DNA of 64,000 nucleotides, from contig CAYSUS010000014.1 of assembly GCA_964434165.1 (NCBI GenBank), forward strand, positions 27,516 through 91,515, in the 5' to 3' direction. Shown piece after piece: positions 26,485 to 34,751 of this stretch (the first letter of the stretch is position 1; each line of letters begins with the position of its first letter). This DNA comes from CAYSUS01 sp964434165. GTDB taxonomy: Bacteria > Planctomycetota > Planctomycetia > Pirellulales > Thermoguttaceae. The translations under genes were made by a program, and so were the position numbers. A model generated the notes under the pieces. The model did not search any database. It was not told the origin of the DNA and saw nothing but the letters and a program-made list of their open reading frames with translations.

Positions 26485-27792
26485 TTGCGACGACGCGTGG
26501 TGATCACCGGAATCGGCGTGGTGAGCCCGTTGGGCAACTCCAAGGAGGCCCTTTGGCAGGCCCTCGAATCCGGACGAAGCGGGGTCGCGCGGCGGCAGGC
26601 GCCGATGTTCGAGTCCCTCGGCGTGCCCTACGGGGCCGAAGCCCGCCAGTTCGAGGGTAAGATCGACGATTTCCCGACCTGGGACAAGGAACAGAAGAAG
26701 GCGATCCGCAAGCAGACCAAGGTCATGTGCCGCGAGTGCCAGATGGGGGTGGCCGCGGCGCAGCATGCGTTGGCCGACTGCGGGTTGCAGCCGGGCGACT
26801 TCGATCCGGAGCGGACCGGCATCACCTTCGGCAGCGATTACATGCTCACGCAGCCGGAGGAGTTCCTGGAGGGTATTCGGCAGTGCTTGAATGAATCGGG
26901 CGACTTCGATTTCGCACGGTGGGCGAAGGAGGGCCTTCCCAAGTTGTCGCCCCTGTGGCTGCTGAAGTACCTCCCCAACATGCCGGCCAGCCACCTGGCG
27001 ATCTTCAACGACTTCCGCGGGCCGAATAACTCGCTCACCCTGCGCGAGGCCGCCGCCAACGCCGCGGTCGCGGAGGCCTTTCAGACCATCCTCCGCGGGA
27101 GCGCCGAAGTGATCCTCGCTGGCGCGACCGGCACGCGGCTGCATCCGATGAAGATGGTTCACGCGGCGCAGCAGGAAGAGCTGGCCGACGGAGCCTGGGA
27201 GCCCGAGAGGGCCAGCCGACCGTTCGATCGCGACCGCTGCGGCATGGTGTTGGGCGAGGGAGCGGGAGCCGCGGTGCTCGAGGAGCTCGGCTTCGCCGAG
27301 TCGCGCGGTGCGCCGATTCTGGGCGAGATCCTGGCCGGGGCGTCAAGCTCCGCGGCCGGCAGGAACCTGGTGGCCAACCGGCAGAGGGCCATGGAACACG
27401 TGCTTCGAACCGTGCTCTCCGCGGCGAACGTCGGTGCGGAGCAGGTGGGGCACATCCATGCCCACGGATTGGGCACGCGGACCTGCGATGTCGAGGAGGC
27501 CCGGGCCATTGAGACGGTGTTCGGCTCTCGCTCCGAGCCGCTCCCCGTGGTGGCAGCGAAAGGGAACTTCGGCAACCTGGGTGCGGGAAGTGGGATGGTG
27601 GAGTTGGCGGCAAGCCTCCTAGCCCTGCGGGAGGGGCGGCTCTTCAGAACCCTTAACTTCGAGACAGCCGACCCTGAATGCCCGGTCCATGTGATGGACG
27701 GACACGGCCATCCATCGGGGGGTATGTTCATTAACCTGAACGTCACCCCTCAAGGGCAAGCCAGCGCCGTTCTGGTCGGTCAGCCGGGTTAG
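26485..27792 (+). CDS. beta-ketoacyl synthase homologue lacking the catalytic cysteine
   Basis: The 435-residue thiolase-fold protein begins LRRRVVITGIGVVSPLGNS, the standard FabF/KS opening. At the nucleophile elbow, where active enzymes have TACxxG, this protein reads GPNNSLTLREAAANAAV, so the cysteine position holds glutamate. The first catalytic histidine block is kept in altered form (HAHGLGTRTCD), while the second, normally KxxxGHxxGAxG, reads KGNFGNLGAGSG with asparagine instead of histidine. It therefore cannot do ordinary Claisen condensation. It resembles chain-length factors or KSQ domains, where Gln replaces Cys. TTG 26485 with GGAG upstream is preferred; ATG 26371 is the alternative. 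No partner KS or acyl carrier protein lies nearby. Confidence 0.8.
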   Translation: MRRRVVITGIGVVSPLGNSKEALWQALESGRSGVARRQAPMFESLGVPYGAEARQFEGKIDDFPTWDKEQKKAIRKQTKVMCRECQMGVAAAQHALADCGLQPGDFDPERTGITFGSDYMLTQPEEFLEGIRQCLNESGDFDFARWAKEGLPKLSPLWLLKYLPNMPASHLAIFNDFRGPNNSLTLREAAANAAVAEAFQTILRGSAEVILAGATGTRLHPMKMVHAAQQEELADGAWEPERASRPFDRDRCGMVLGEGAGAAVLEELGFAESRGAPILGEILAGASSSAAGRNLVANRQRAMEHVLRTVLSAANVGAEQVGHIHAHGLGTRTCDVEEARAIETVFGSRSEPLPVVAAKGNFGNLGAGSGMVELAASLLALREGRLFRTLNFETADPECPVHVMDGHGHPSGGMFINLNVTPQGQASAVLVGQPG

Positions 27793-27838
27793 CTCCCCAT
27801 ACGGGGCGGTTCACTTCCTCTCCAGCGTCCGCGCTTCT

Positions 27839-27881
27839 GAAGGGCATCGCAGCCCTTCCAAGAGGCTATACGATGCCTCTT
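27839..27881. repeat. two adjacent hairpins after the ketosynthase-like gene
   Basis: Stem 1 is GAAGGGC/GCCCTTC (27839-27845, 27852-27858) and stem 2 is AAGAGGC/GCCTCTT (27860-27866, 27875-27881), separated by one base. There is no U-tract. They may form a terminator or a repeat element ahead of the nusA promoter. Confidence 0.6.
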
Positions 27882-27910
27882 CGAAGGGGAGGCCGGCGGC
27901 GGGGGTCGCC

Positions 27911-27939
27911 TTGACACTCCCCGGTTCGCCCGGTATCTT
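27911..27939 (+). promoter_or_regulatory. sigma70-like promoter of the nusA-infB-rbfA operon
   Basis: TTGACA (27911-27916), 17 bp, TATCTT (27934-27939). The -35 is perfect. Transcription starting near 27946 would leave a 5' leader of about 320 nt, long enough for regulation, as known for nusA operons. Confidence 0.75.
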
Positions 27940-28265
27940 TACCGGATTACGTAAGCCACTAAGTTGTGGTTGCGAAAATGTTTTGGTGCATTCCGCCGGG
28001 TGTTGCGCGTTTTGTGCCGGCGGTGTGGAAGGGGTTGTTTTGCTGCTAATCAGCGGCCTTATCCCCTCCCCCACACCGCGGAGCCGAGGGCTCGACTGCG
28101 TTCTTTTGAGGGATGGACGCGACGGGCCCGCAGCCTGGCGTCCGGGTGGAGCACGCGCGGCCACGGAAGAGGGTCCAGGCGATGGGCCGGCAGGTGCTGG
28201 CGGGAAATCGGATATTGAAGGAAGTGCGGACGGATACGTCCCAGGGCGGGGGAAAGTGAGAAACG

Positions 28266-29936
28266 ATGAACCCCAGCGAAGTGCTGCGGATCGTTGACGC
28301 GATCCACCGCGACAAGAACATCGACAAGGAAATCGTCTTCGAGGGCATCGAAGCGGCGCTGGTCTCTGCCGCCAAGAAGCACTACGGCGAGGAGCAGGAG
28401 ATCTTCGTCCGGATCAACCGGGAGGACGGCTCCATCTCCGGCAGCCACGACGGCGTTCCCATGACGCCCGAGGAGATGGCCGAGCGGATCGGCGCGCAGA
28501 CCGCAAAGCAGGTGATGATCCAGAAGATCCGCGAGGCCGAGCGCGATGCTCTCTACGACGAGTACAACGAGTTGCAGAATCAGTTGGTTACGGGGGTGAT
28601 CCAGCGCTACGAGGGTGGGGCCGCCACGGTGTCGCTGACCAACACAGAAGCGATTCTCCCCAAGAGCGAGCAGATCCCCGGCGAGACGCACCACAACAAC
28701 GAGCGGGTTCGATCGGTCGTCGCCGAAGTCCGCAAGGCCGGCAGCCGCGTGAAGGTGATCCTCAGCCGCGCGCGACCGCATTTCGTGGAAAGGCTGTTCG
28801 AGCAGGAGATCCCCGAGATTGCCGACGGCGTGATTCAGGTTCGCGCCGTGGCACGCGAGCCGGGATACCGCACCAAGGTGGCGGTCAGCAGCTCGGACCA
28901 GCGCGTGGACTGCGTGGGAGCGTGCGTGGGCGTGCGGGGAAACCGCATCAAGAACATCGTGGACGAGCTGGCCGGCGAGCGGATCGACATCGTCCGATAC
29001 AGCGACGACATGCAGGTCCTGATCCCCAACGCCCTGCAACCGGCGGAGGTGGACGAGGTGATCCTCTGCCAGATGTTGGGTCGGGCGATCGTCCTGGTTC
29101 GTGAGGACCAACTCTCCCTGGCCATCGGCCGGCGGGGGCAGAACGTGCGCCTGGCCAGCAAGCTGTGCGGCTGGGACATCGAGATCATGACCCGCGAGGA
29201 GCTGGACGAGCAGATCGAGAAGGCCGTCCTCGGATACAGCGAGCTGGAAGGGGTCAGCGACGAGCTCGCCGAGTCCCTGGTGGGGGAAGGGTTCCTCTCC
29301 TATGACGATCTTTCCGTGATCGAGCCCGACGCCTTGATGGCGATGGGCGATTTGCCGGAGGAGCAGGTCGATCTGATCGTCCAGCAGGCCGAGGAGCGCG
29401 CCGAGGAGGCCGATCGCCTGGCAGCCGAGGAACGGCGGCGGCAGCGGGAAGAGGCGGCCGCCGAGGCCGCGGCGGCGGAGGCGGCGGCGGCCGAGGCAGC
29501 TCTGGCCGAAGCGGAGGAGTCGTCGGAGGAGTCGTCGGAGGAGTCGTCGGAGGAGTCGTCGGAGGAGGCCCCCGAGGGGGAAACGCCCGAAGGGGAAGCG
29601 CCCGAAGGGTTGTCCGAGAGCGAAGGCACGCCGCCCGTCGATGCCGCACCGACGGTCGCGGAGCCGACCGCCAAGCCTGCCGGGGCGGAGCTACTCGAAC
29701 CGACGGAGGCGACGGAGGAGCCGCAGCCGGAACCGGAGCGCGCAGCCGAGTCTGGCGAGGAGGCGGCCGCCGCATCGGCGGTGGAGGAGATGCCCGGGAT
29801 GAGCGACGAGGACGAATCCCATGGGGTGGAAGGGGAAGAGCCGGCGTCGGTCGAAGCGAACGGCGAGAAGAAGCCCGGCGCCGATTCGGGCGAGGAAGCT
29901 TCGCCGGAGCGAGACGATTCCCAGGTGACACGTTAA
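28266..29936 (+). CDS. nusA: transcription elongation/termination factor NusA
   Basis: NusA binds RNA polymerase and RNA and controls pausing, termination and antitermination. The 556-residue protein has the N-terminal polymerase-binding domain (residues 1-100), an S1 domain around 105-170, two KH domains around 200-345 ([31 protein letters not shown]), and a helix-hairpin-helix-like region around 320-380. Residues 390-556 are an acidic, alanine-rich tail that includes four EESS repeats at 417-432 and looks disordered. The core is normal. It begins the nusA-infB-rbfA unit, without rimP in front. Confidence 0.95.
   Translation: MNPSEVLRIVDAIHRDKNIDKEIVFEGIEAALVSAAKKHYGEEQEIFVRINREDGSISGSHDGVPMTPEEMAERIGAQTAKQVMIQKIREAERDALYDEYNELQNQLVTGVIQRYEGGAATVSLTNTEAILPKSEQIPGETHHNNERVRSVVAEVRKAGSRVKVILSRARPHFVERLFEQEIPEIADGVIQVRAVAREPGYRTKVAVSSSDQRVDCVGACVGVRGNRIKNIVDELAGERIDIVRYSDDMQVLIPNALQPAEVDEVILCQMLGRAIVLVREDQLSLAIGRRGQNVRLASKLCGWDIEIMTREELDEQIEKAVLGYSELEGVSDELAESLVGEGFLSYDDLSVIEPDALMAMGDLPEEQVDLIVQQAEERAEEADRLAAEERRRQREEAAAEAAAAEAAAAEAALAEAEESSEESSEESSEESSEEAPEGETPEGEAPEGLSESEGTPPVDAAPTVAEPTAKPAGAELLEPTEATEEPQPEPERAAESGEEAAAASAVEEMPGMSDEDESHGVEGEEPASVEANGEKKPGADSGEEASPERDDSQVTR
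29514..29561 (+). repeat. 12-bp tandem repeat inside nusA
   Basis: Four perfect copies of GAGGAGTCGTCG in the reading frame encode (EESS)4 in the acidic tail, followed by half a copy. Such a coding repeat could vary in number between strains without breaking the frame. Confidence 0.9.
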
Positions 29937-30200
29937 CGTTGAGGACGCCTTGCTGAGACCGGATCGGCCCGAGCGGTTTGGGACACACGGGACGAGAGGG
30001 ATGGGTCGGACAAGACCTCGAAGATCTCCAAGGGCTTTGGCGAATCGCGAGCCCACGCGCCGTGGAGATGGAGAGGGCGCCCGGTCGATCCGCACCGACC
30101 CGGCCGGCAGTGCTTAGCATGGAGAACGTGCCTATGTAGGCCAAGCGGATGAGAGAACCCCGTCGGCCGTCCGGCCGTCGGAAAGGGAGGGAAAGTCGAG

Positions 30201-32987
30201 TTGCCGATTCGCATTTACGCGCTTGCCAAGGAACTCAAGCTCGACAGCAAGCTTCTGGTCGATGCCTGCGATAAGGCGGGGATCGTCGGGAAGGGGTCTG
30301 CGCTAGCCAGTCTGACCGACGAGGAGGCCGCCAAGCTCAGGGCGTTCCTCATCGGTGGGGCGAAACCGGCCGCCCGGCCCGCCGGCGCGGGGACGGCAGG
30401 CACCAAGGCCGCGCCGCAGAAGCCTTCGGCGCTGCGTCGGGAGGACTACATGGCGCCGGGCGCGACGGCGCCGGGCAAGATCCCCGTCCTGGGGTCGAAG
30501 GCGGTCAAGCCGCTGCCGGCGAAGCCCCCGGCTGCAGGGAAGGCGGAGCCGGCACCGCCCGCCGCCCCGGCTCCCGAAGAGCCGCCCGAGAAACCGGCAA
30601 AGAGGCCTGCGGCCGAGCTCGCGGAAGAGCCACCCGAAAAGCCGCCCCTGAAGCCGCCCGAGAAGCCACCCGAGAAACCCGGCCAGAAGCTCCCGGAGAA
30701 GCCGGCCAGGAAGCCGCCGGAGAAGCCCGAGAAGGCGGCGCCGGGGATCAAGCTGGCTCCGATTCCTACCGCCGCCCAGCCGTCGAAGCCCTCGAAACCG
30801 GATGAGCCGGCTCCCCAGAAGCCCGACATCCGGCTTCCGCGGGACGTGATCCGCGCGGCGGGCAAGGCGGGCTCGGCTCCGCTGGCCGAACACATCAAGA
30901 AGGAGGAGAAGAAGCAGCGAGCCGGCGCGGACAAGCGCGCGGCGGGCCGGGGGGCCGCCGCGGAGGCCGCTCCGGGCGCTGCCGGTGCGACCGCCCGGGA
31001 GAAGGGCAAACGGCCCGGGCGTGCCGGTGGCGAATCGGAAGAAGGGCTGAACAAGACGCTCGGCGGTCGCGAGCAGCGGCAGCTCCGCCGCAAGCAGGCA
31101 GCCAAGGGACGCCGCCAGCGCTCGGAGGACGAGGACGACCGTCGCACCGGGCCCCGGCGGATCAAGCGCCTCGTCCACACGGGGCGCGACACGTCGCAAC
31201 CACGCAAGCAGAAAGTCGTGATCCAGACGCCCTGCACCGTCCGCGCCTTCTCCGAGGCCATCGGCGTTCCGGCACGCCTCGTGCTGGGCAAGCTGATGTC
31301 GCTGGGGACCCTGGGCAACATCAACATCAATTCGGAGCTCGACGCCGAGGCATGCGAGATGCTGGCTCTGGAGCTCAACGTGGACGTGGACTTCCGCCAG
31401 CGCGAAGACCTTGAGGACCGACTGGTCGCCTCGTTCGAGGAGCAGTCCGACGAGGAGGAGTCGCTCGAGCTCCGACCGCCGATCGTCACGTTCCTCGGAC
31501 ACGTGGACCACGGAAAGACGTCTCTGCTGGACAAGATCATCGGCTTGGACGTGGCCGGCGGGGAGAAGGGCGGCATCACCCAGCACATCCGCGCGTACAG
31601 GATCGAGAAGGACGGACGCCCCATCGCGTTCGTGGATACGCCGGGGCACGAGGCGTTCACCGCGATGCGGGCCCGCGGGGCGAACGTGACCGACATCGCC
31701 GTGCTCGTGGTGGCGGCCGACGACGGCGTGATGCCCCAGACCGAGGAGGCGATCAGCCACGCCCGGGCCGCGGGCGTGCCGATTGTCGTGGCGCTGAACA
31801 AGATCGACCTTCCGGGCGTGAACGTCGATCGCACCTATCAGCAACTGGCCGAGAACGAGCTTCTGCCCAGCGAATGGAGCGGCGACACCGAGGTGGTCAA
31901 GACGAGCGCGGTCTCGGGCGAGGGCGTCGACGAGCTCCTGGAGACCATCCTCACGGTCGCGGAGCTGCACGAGTACAAGGCGAATCCCGAGCGCGACGCC
32001 TCCGGCACGTGCCTGGAGAGCGAGATGCAGGAGCACCGCGGCGTGGTCGCCAAGCTGTTGGTTCAAAGCGGCACGCTCCGGGTGGGCGACGTCATCGTCA
32101 GCGGCTCGGCGTACGGCCGGGTCAAGGCGATGTACGACACGCTCAACCCGCGGCAGAAGCACGAGGCGGTCGGGCCGGCCACCCCCGTGAACATGACCGG
32201 GCTCAACCTGGCCCCGGGGGCGGGAGACCGCTTCTATGTGCTGAAGGACATCGGGCAGGCCCGCGAGATCGCCGAGAGGCGGGAGACCGTCACCCGTCAG
32301 CAGGAGCTCAGCGGCGGCAGGTCGCACGTGACGTTGGAGAACCTCTTCGAGCGCCTGGGCTCGCAAGGCGACGTGCAGACGCTCAATCTGATCATTCGCG
32401 CCGACACGCGCGGCTCGATCGAGGCCATCCGCAAGGAGATGACCAAGCTGGAGCACCCCGAGGTGCAGATCAAGGTGCTCCAGGCCGCGGTGGGCGGCGT
32501 GAGCGAGGCCGACGTGCATCTGGCCGACGCCTCGGACGCCGTGATCATCGGTTTCAACGTCGTTCCGGATGAGTCGGCGCGCGGCCTGGCGGACCAGCGC
32601 GGCGTGCAGATCCGACGCTACGACATCATCTACCAGGTCACCGAGGACCTCAAGGCGGCCCTGGAGGGGATGCTCAAGCCCGAGGAGCGCGAGCTGGAGC
32701 TGGGCCGGGCGCTGGTCAAGCAGATCTTCCAGATCAGCCGCGTGGGGACGATCGCCGGGTGCCAGGTGCTCTCGGGCAACGTGCAGCGCGATTCGCGCGT
32801 GCGGGTCATTCGCGACAGCCGCGTGATCGGCGACTACGCCCTCGATTCCCTGCGACGGGAGAAGGACGACGCCAAGGAAGTCCGCGCGGGGCTGGAGTGC
32901 GGCATGAAGCTCAAGGGCTTCGACGACCTGAAGGAAGGGGACATTCTCGAAGTGTATCGCATCGAGGAGGTCGCCAGGACGCTCTGA
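30201..32987 (+). CDS. infB: translation initiation factor IF-2
   Basis: IF-2 brings initiator tRNA to the ribosome with GTP. The 928-residue protein starts at TTG 30201 ([20 protein letters not shown]), which has GGGAGGGAAAG upstream. Residues 55-330 form a long low-complexity linker of Lys/Pro/Ala with repeated PPEKP units around 135-180. A second IF2N-like segment lies near 340-395. The GTPase domain begins near residue 428 with [12 protein letters not shown], followed by DTPGHEAF and NKIDLP. Domains II, III and IV complete the C-terminus. The 264-bp gap from nusA has no evident promoter. Confidence 0.95.
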   Translation: MPIRIYALAKELKLDSKLLVDACDKAGIVGKGSALASLTDEEAAKLRAFLIGGAKPAARPAGAGTAGTKAAPQKPSALRREDYMAPGATAPGKIPVLGSKAVKPLPAKPPAAGKAEPAPPAAPAPEEPPEKPAKRPAAELAEEPPEKPPLKPPEKPPEKPGQKLPEKPARKPPEKPEKAAPGIKLAPIPTAAQPSKPSKPDEPAPQKPDIRLPRDVIRAAGKAGSAPLAEHIKKEEKKQRAGADKRAAGRGAAAEAAPGAAGATAREKGKRPGRAGGESEEGLNKTLGGREQRQLRRKQAAKGRRQRSEDEDDRRTGPRRIKRLVHTGRDTSQPRKQKVVIQTPCTVRAFSEAIGVPARLVLGKLMSLGTLGNININSELDAEACEMLALELNVDVDFRQREDLEDRLVASFEEQSDEEESLELRPPIVTFLGHVDHGKTSLLDKIIGLDVAGGEKGGITQHIRAYRIEKDGRPIAFVDTPGHEAFTAMRARGANVTDIAVLVVAADDGVMPQTEEAISHARAAGVPIVVALNKIDLPGVNVDRTYQQLAENELLPSEWSGDTEVVKTSAVSGEGVDELLETILTVAELHEYKANPERDASGTCLESEMQEHRGVVAKLLVQSGTLRVGDVIVSGSAYGRVKAMYDTLNPRQKHEAVGPATPVNMTGLNLAPGAGDRFYVLKDIGQAREIAERRETVTRQQELSGGRSHVTLENLFERLGSQGDVQTLNLIIRADTRGSIEAIRKEMTKLEHPEVQIKVLQAAVGGVSEADVHLADASDAVIIGFNVVPDESARGLADQRGVQIRRYDIIYQVTEDLKAALEGMLKPEERELELGRALVKQIFQISRVGTIAGCQVLSGNVQRDSRVRVIRDSRVIGDYALDSLRREKDDAKEVRAGLECGMKLKGFDDLKEGDILEVYRIEEVARTL

Positions 32988-33056
32988 CCCCTCGGCGACA
33001 GCCTGCCGCGGCGGCGACCGCCCGCCGCTCGGCGGGCGGAGAACAGGGAATTCGCG

Positions 33057-33521
33057 ATGCCGTCCCGACGTGCCCAGAAGATGGCCGAGGCCGTGCGCGA
33101 AGTGGTCGGCATGGCCATTCTCCGCGAGTTGAAGGATCCGCGCGTCCAGGACGTGACGGTGACCTACGTGGAGGTGTCGGGCGACCTTCGCCAGGCCAAG
33201 GTGCACGTCTCGGTGATGGGCAACGAAGCCAAGCAGAACCTGAGCCTCCGCGGTTTGCAGAGCGCCGCGGGGTTCCTCCAGTCGAAGCTGAAGAGCCGGA
33301 TCGAGGCCCGCTACACCCCCCGGCTCGAGTTTCTCCTCGACCAAGGCGTGAAGAAGTCCATCGCCATCGCCCAGATCCTCGATCGCGTCCTGCCGCGCGA
33401 CGCGGACACGGAAGCGATGGAAGTGACGGAAGCCGATCTGGGCGACGAGGAGGCGGAAGCGGCCCAGGAAGGCGAAGCCCCGCCGGCCAGCGAGGATGCC
33501 GGCGACCGGGCCGCCGGGTGA
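33057..33521 (+). CDS. rbfA: ribosome-binding factor A
   Basis: RbfA assists maturation of the 30S subunit and acts on the 16S 5' helix. The first 110 residues match the KH-like family (MAEAVREVVGMAILRELKDP, DLRQAKVHVSVMG, TPRLEFLLDQGVKKS). An acidic tail of about 40 residues (EVTEADLGDEEAEAAQEGEA) extends the C-terminus. It lies 69 bp after infB, in the conserved nusA-infB-rbfA order. Confidence 0.92.
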   Translation: MPSRRAQKMAEAVREVVGMAILRELKDPRVQDVTVTYVEVSGDLRQAKVHVSVMGNEAKQNLSLRGLQSAAGFLQSKLKSRIEARYTPRLEFLLDQGVKKSIAIAQILDRVLPRDADTEAMEVTEADLGDEEAEAAQEGEAPPASEDAGDRAAG

Positions 33522-33607
33522 GAGGGTCGAGGACGTGCGGCCGCTTTGTGGGGAGCAGGCCGCGGGCATTCCAAGCACAGGCAGCCTTCAGTCGATTATC
33601 CAGTTTC

Positions 33608-34642
33608 ATGTCTTCGCCAAGCCGCACGAGCCAGTTCGAGAAGCTCTTCAAGATCCTCAGGAAGCATTACAAATCCGTCTCCCCCGACCCGAACCGGTCG
33701 GTCCTCGAACACCTGCTCCTGGCATGCTGCCTGGAGAACGCGAGCTACCAGTCGGCCGAGGCCGCCCTGGCCGCGCTCGTCCATGAGTTCTACGACTGGA
33801 ACGAGATCCGGGTGAGCACCACGAGAGAGCTGTCCGAGGCGATGTCCGGCCTGCCCGATCCGCCCGCAGCCGCCAACCGGGTCAAGCGCGTGTTGCAGCA
33901 CGTGTTCGAGGGGGCCTACGCCTTCGATCTGGAGGAGGTCCGCAAGCTGAACCTGGGGCCGGCCACCGAGCGCCTGGCGAAGATCGACGGGGCGTCGAGG
34001 TTCTGCGTGGCTTACGTGGTGCAGTCTGCCCTGGGCGGGCACTCGATCCCCATCGACTCGAAGACCATGGAGGTGCTGCAGATCGTCGATCTGGTGAGCG
34101 AGGAGGATGCGGCCGCCGAGACCGTGCCGGGGTTGGAGCGGGCCATCTCCAAGAGCAAGGGCTGCGAGTTCGGCTCGCTGTTGCATCAGCTCGGCGCCGA
34201 CTTCACGGCCAACCCTTTCAGCCCGGATGTAAGGGCCATCCTGGTCCAGATCAATCCCGACGCGAAGGAGCGGCTCCCCCGCCGGCGCAGCGCCCGCAAG
34301 GCCGCGGCCGCCGGCGACGGCCGGGACGACGGTGCGGGCAAGCCGGCCGCATCCGAGACAGCCGCGGCGGAACAGCCGGCCGGCCCGAAGCGCGGCCGGA
34401 AGGGCGCCGCCGAGCCCGCCAAACCGACCGCCAAAGGGAAGCAGGCCGAAGCCAGGAAGCCGCGCGCCGCCAAGAAGCCCGCCCCGGCGCCCAAGGAGAC
34501 GACGTCCAGGAAGCGGGGTGCCAAGGGGGGGCAGAAGCCGGCTTCGCAGAAGAAGGCGGCCTCCGGCAAGGCGAAGGCTCGGGACGGAGCAGCCGGCAAG
34601 ACCGCCCCGGCCGGGGGCTTGTCCAAGAAGAAGCCGCGGTGA
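33608..34642 (+). CDS. endonuclease III-like HhH-GPD protein without catalytic lysine, with a basic tail
   Basis: The 344-residue protein aligns with the helix-hairpin-helix region of endonuclease III: IDGASRFCVAYVVQSALGG and SIPIDSKTMEVL correspond to the LPGVGRKTANVVL and IAVDTHI blocks of Nth. The essential lysine of bifunctional glycosylases is Phe here, while the aspartate is kept. The four-cysteine iron-sulphur site is absent. Residues 230-344 are a Lys/Ala/Pro-rich tail like histone H1, likely binding DNA. It may be a monofunctional glycosylase or only a structural homologue. ATG 33608 (MSSPSRTSQF) is chosen because the longer frame overlaps infB and rbfA. It follows rbfA by 86 bp. Confidence 0.75.
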   Translation: MSSPSRTSQFEKLFKILRKHYKSVSPDPNRSVLEHLLLACCLENASYQSAEAALAALVHEFYDWNEIRVSTTRELSEAMSGLPDPPAAANRVKRVLQHVFEGAYAFDLEEVRKLNLGPATERLAKIDGASRFCVAYVVQSALGGHSIPIDSKTMEVLQIVDLVSEEDAAAETVPGLERAISKSKGCEFGSLLHQLGADFTANPFSPDVRAILVQINPDAKERLPRRRSARKAAAAGDGRDDGAGKPAASETAAAEQPAGPKRGRKGAAEPAKPTAKGKQAEARKPRAAKKPAPAPKETTSRKRGAKGGQKPASQKKAASGKAKARDGAAGKTAPAGGLSKKKPR

Positions 34643-34751
34643 GCACCTTCGATGGCCCCCTTCGGCGACGCCCCAGGCGCCCCGCCCCGCGCGGCCGACA
34701 CGCGGAGGTCCCTCCGCGCCCAACCCACATCGGCTCTCTGAGGCCGAGCCC

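Larger units (their letters stand above)
27793..28265. other. 473-bp region between the ketosynthase-like gene and nusA
   Basis: It holds two tandem hairpins (27839-27881), a strong promoter (27911-27939) and then a leader of about 320 nt before nusA. The part around 27950-28050 is visibly less GC-rich than its surroundings. I looked for rimP, the usual first gene of this operon, and found no homologous frame. No small gene is supported. Confidence 0.6.

Noticed and set aside
30303..33578. Minus-strand open frame of 1091 codons over infB and rbfA
   Set aside because: It is antisense to two conserved genes, its product is low-complexity, and it has no ribosome site.
32759..33607. Upstream extension of the endonuclease III-like frame
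   Set aside because: It lies inside infB and rbfA in another frame and encodes no family-like sequence.
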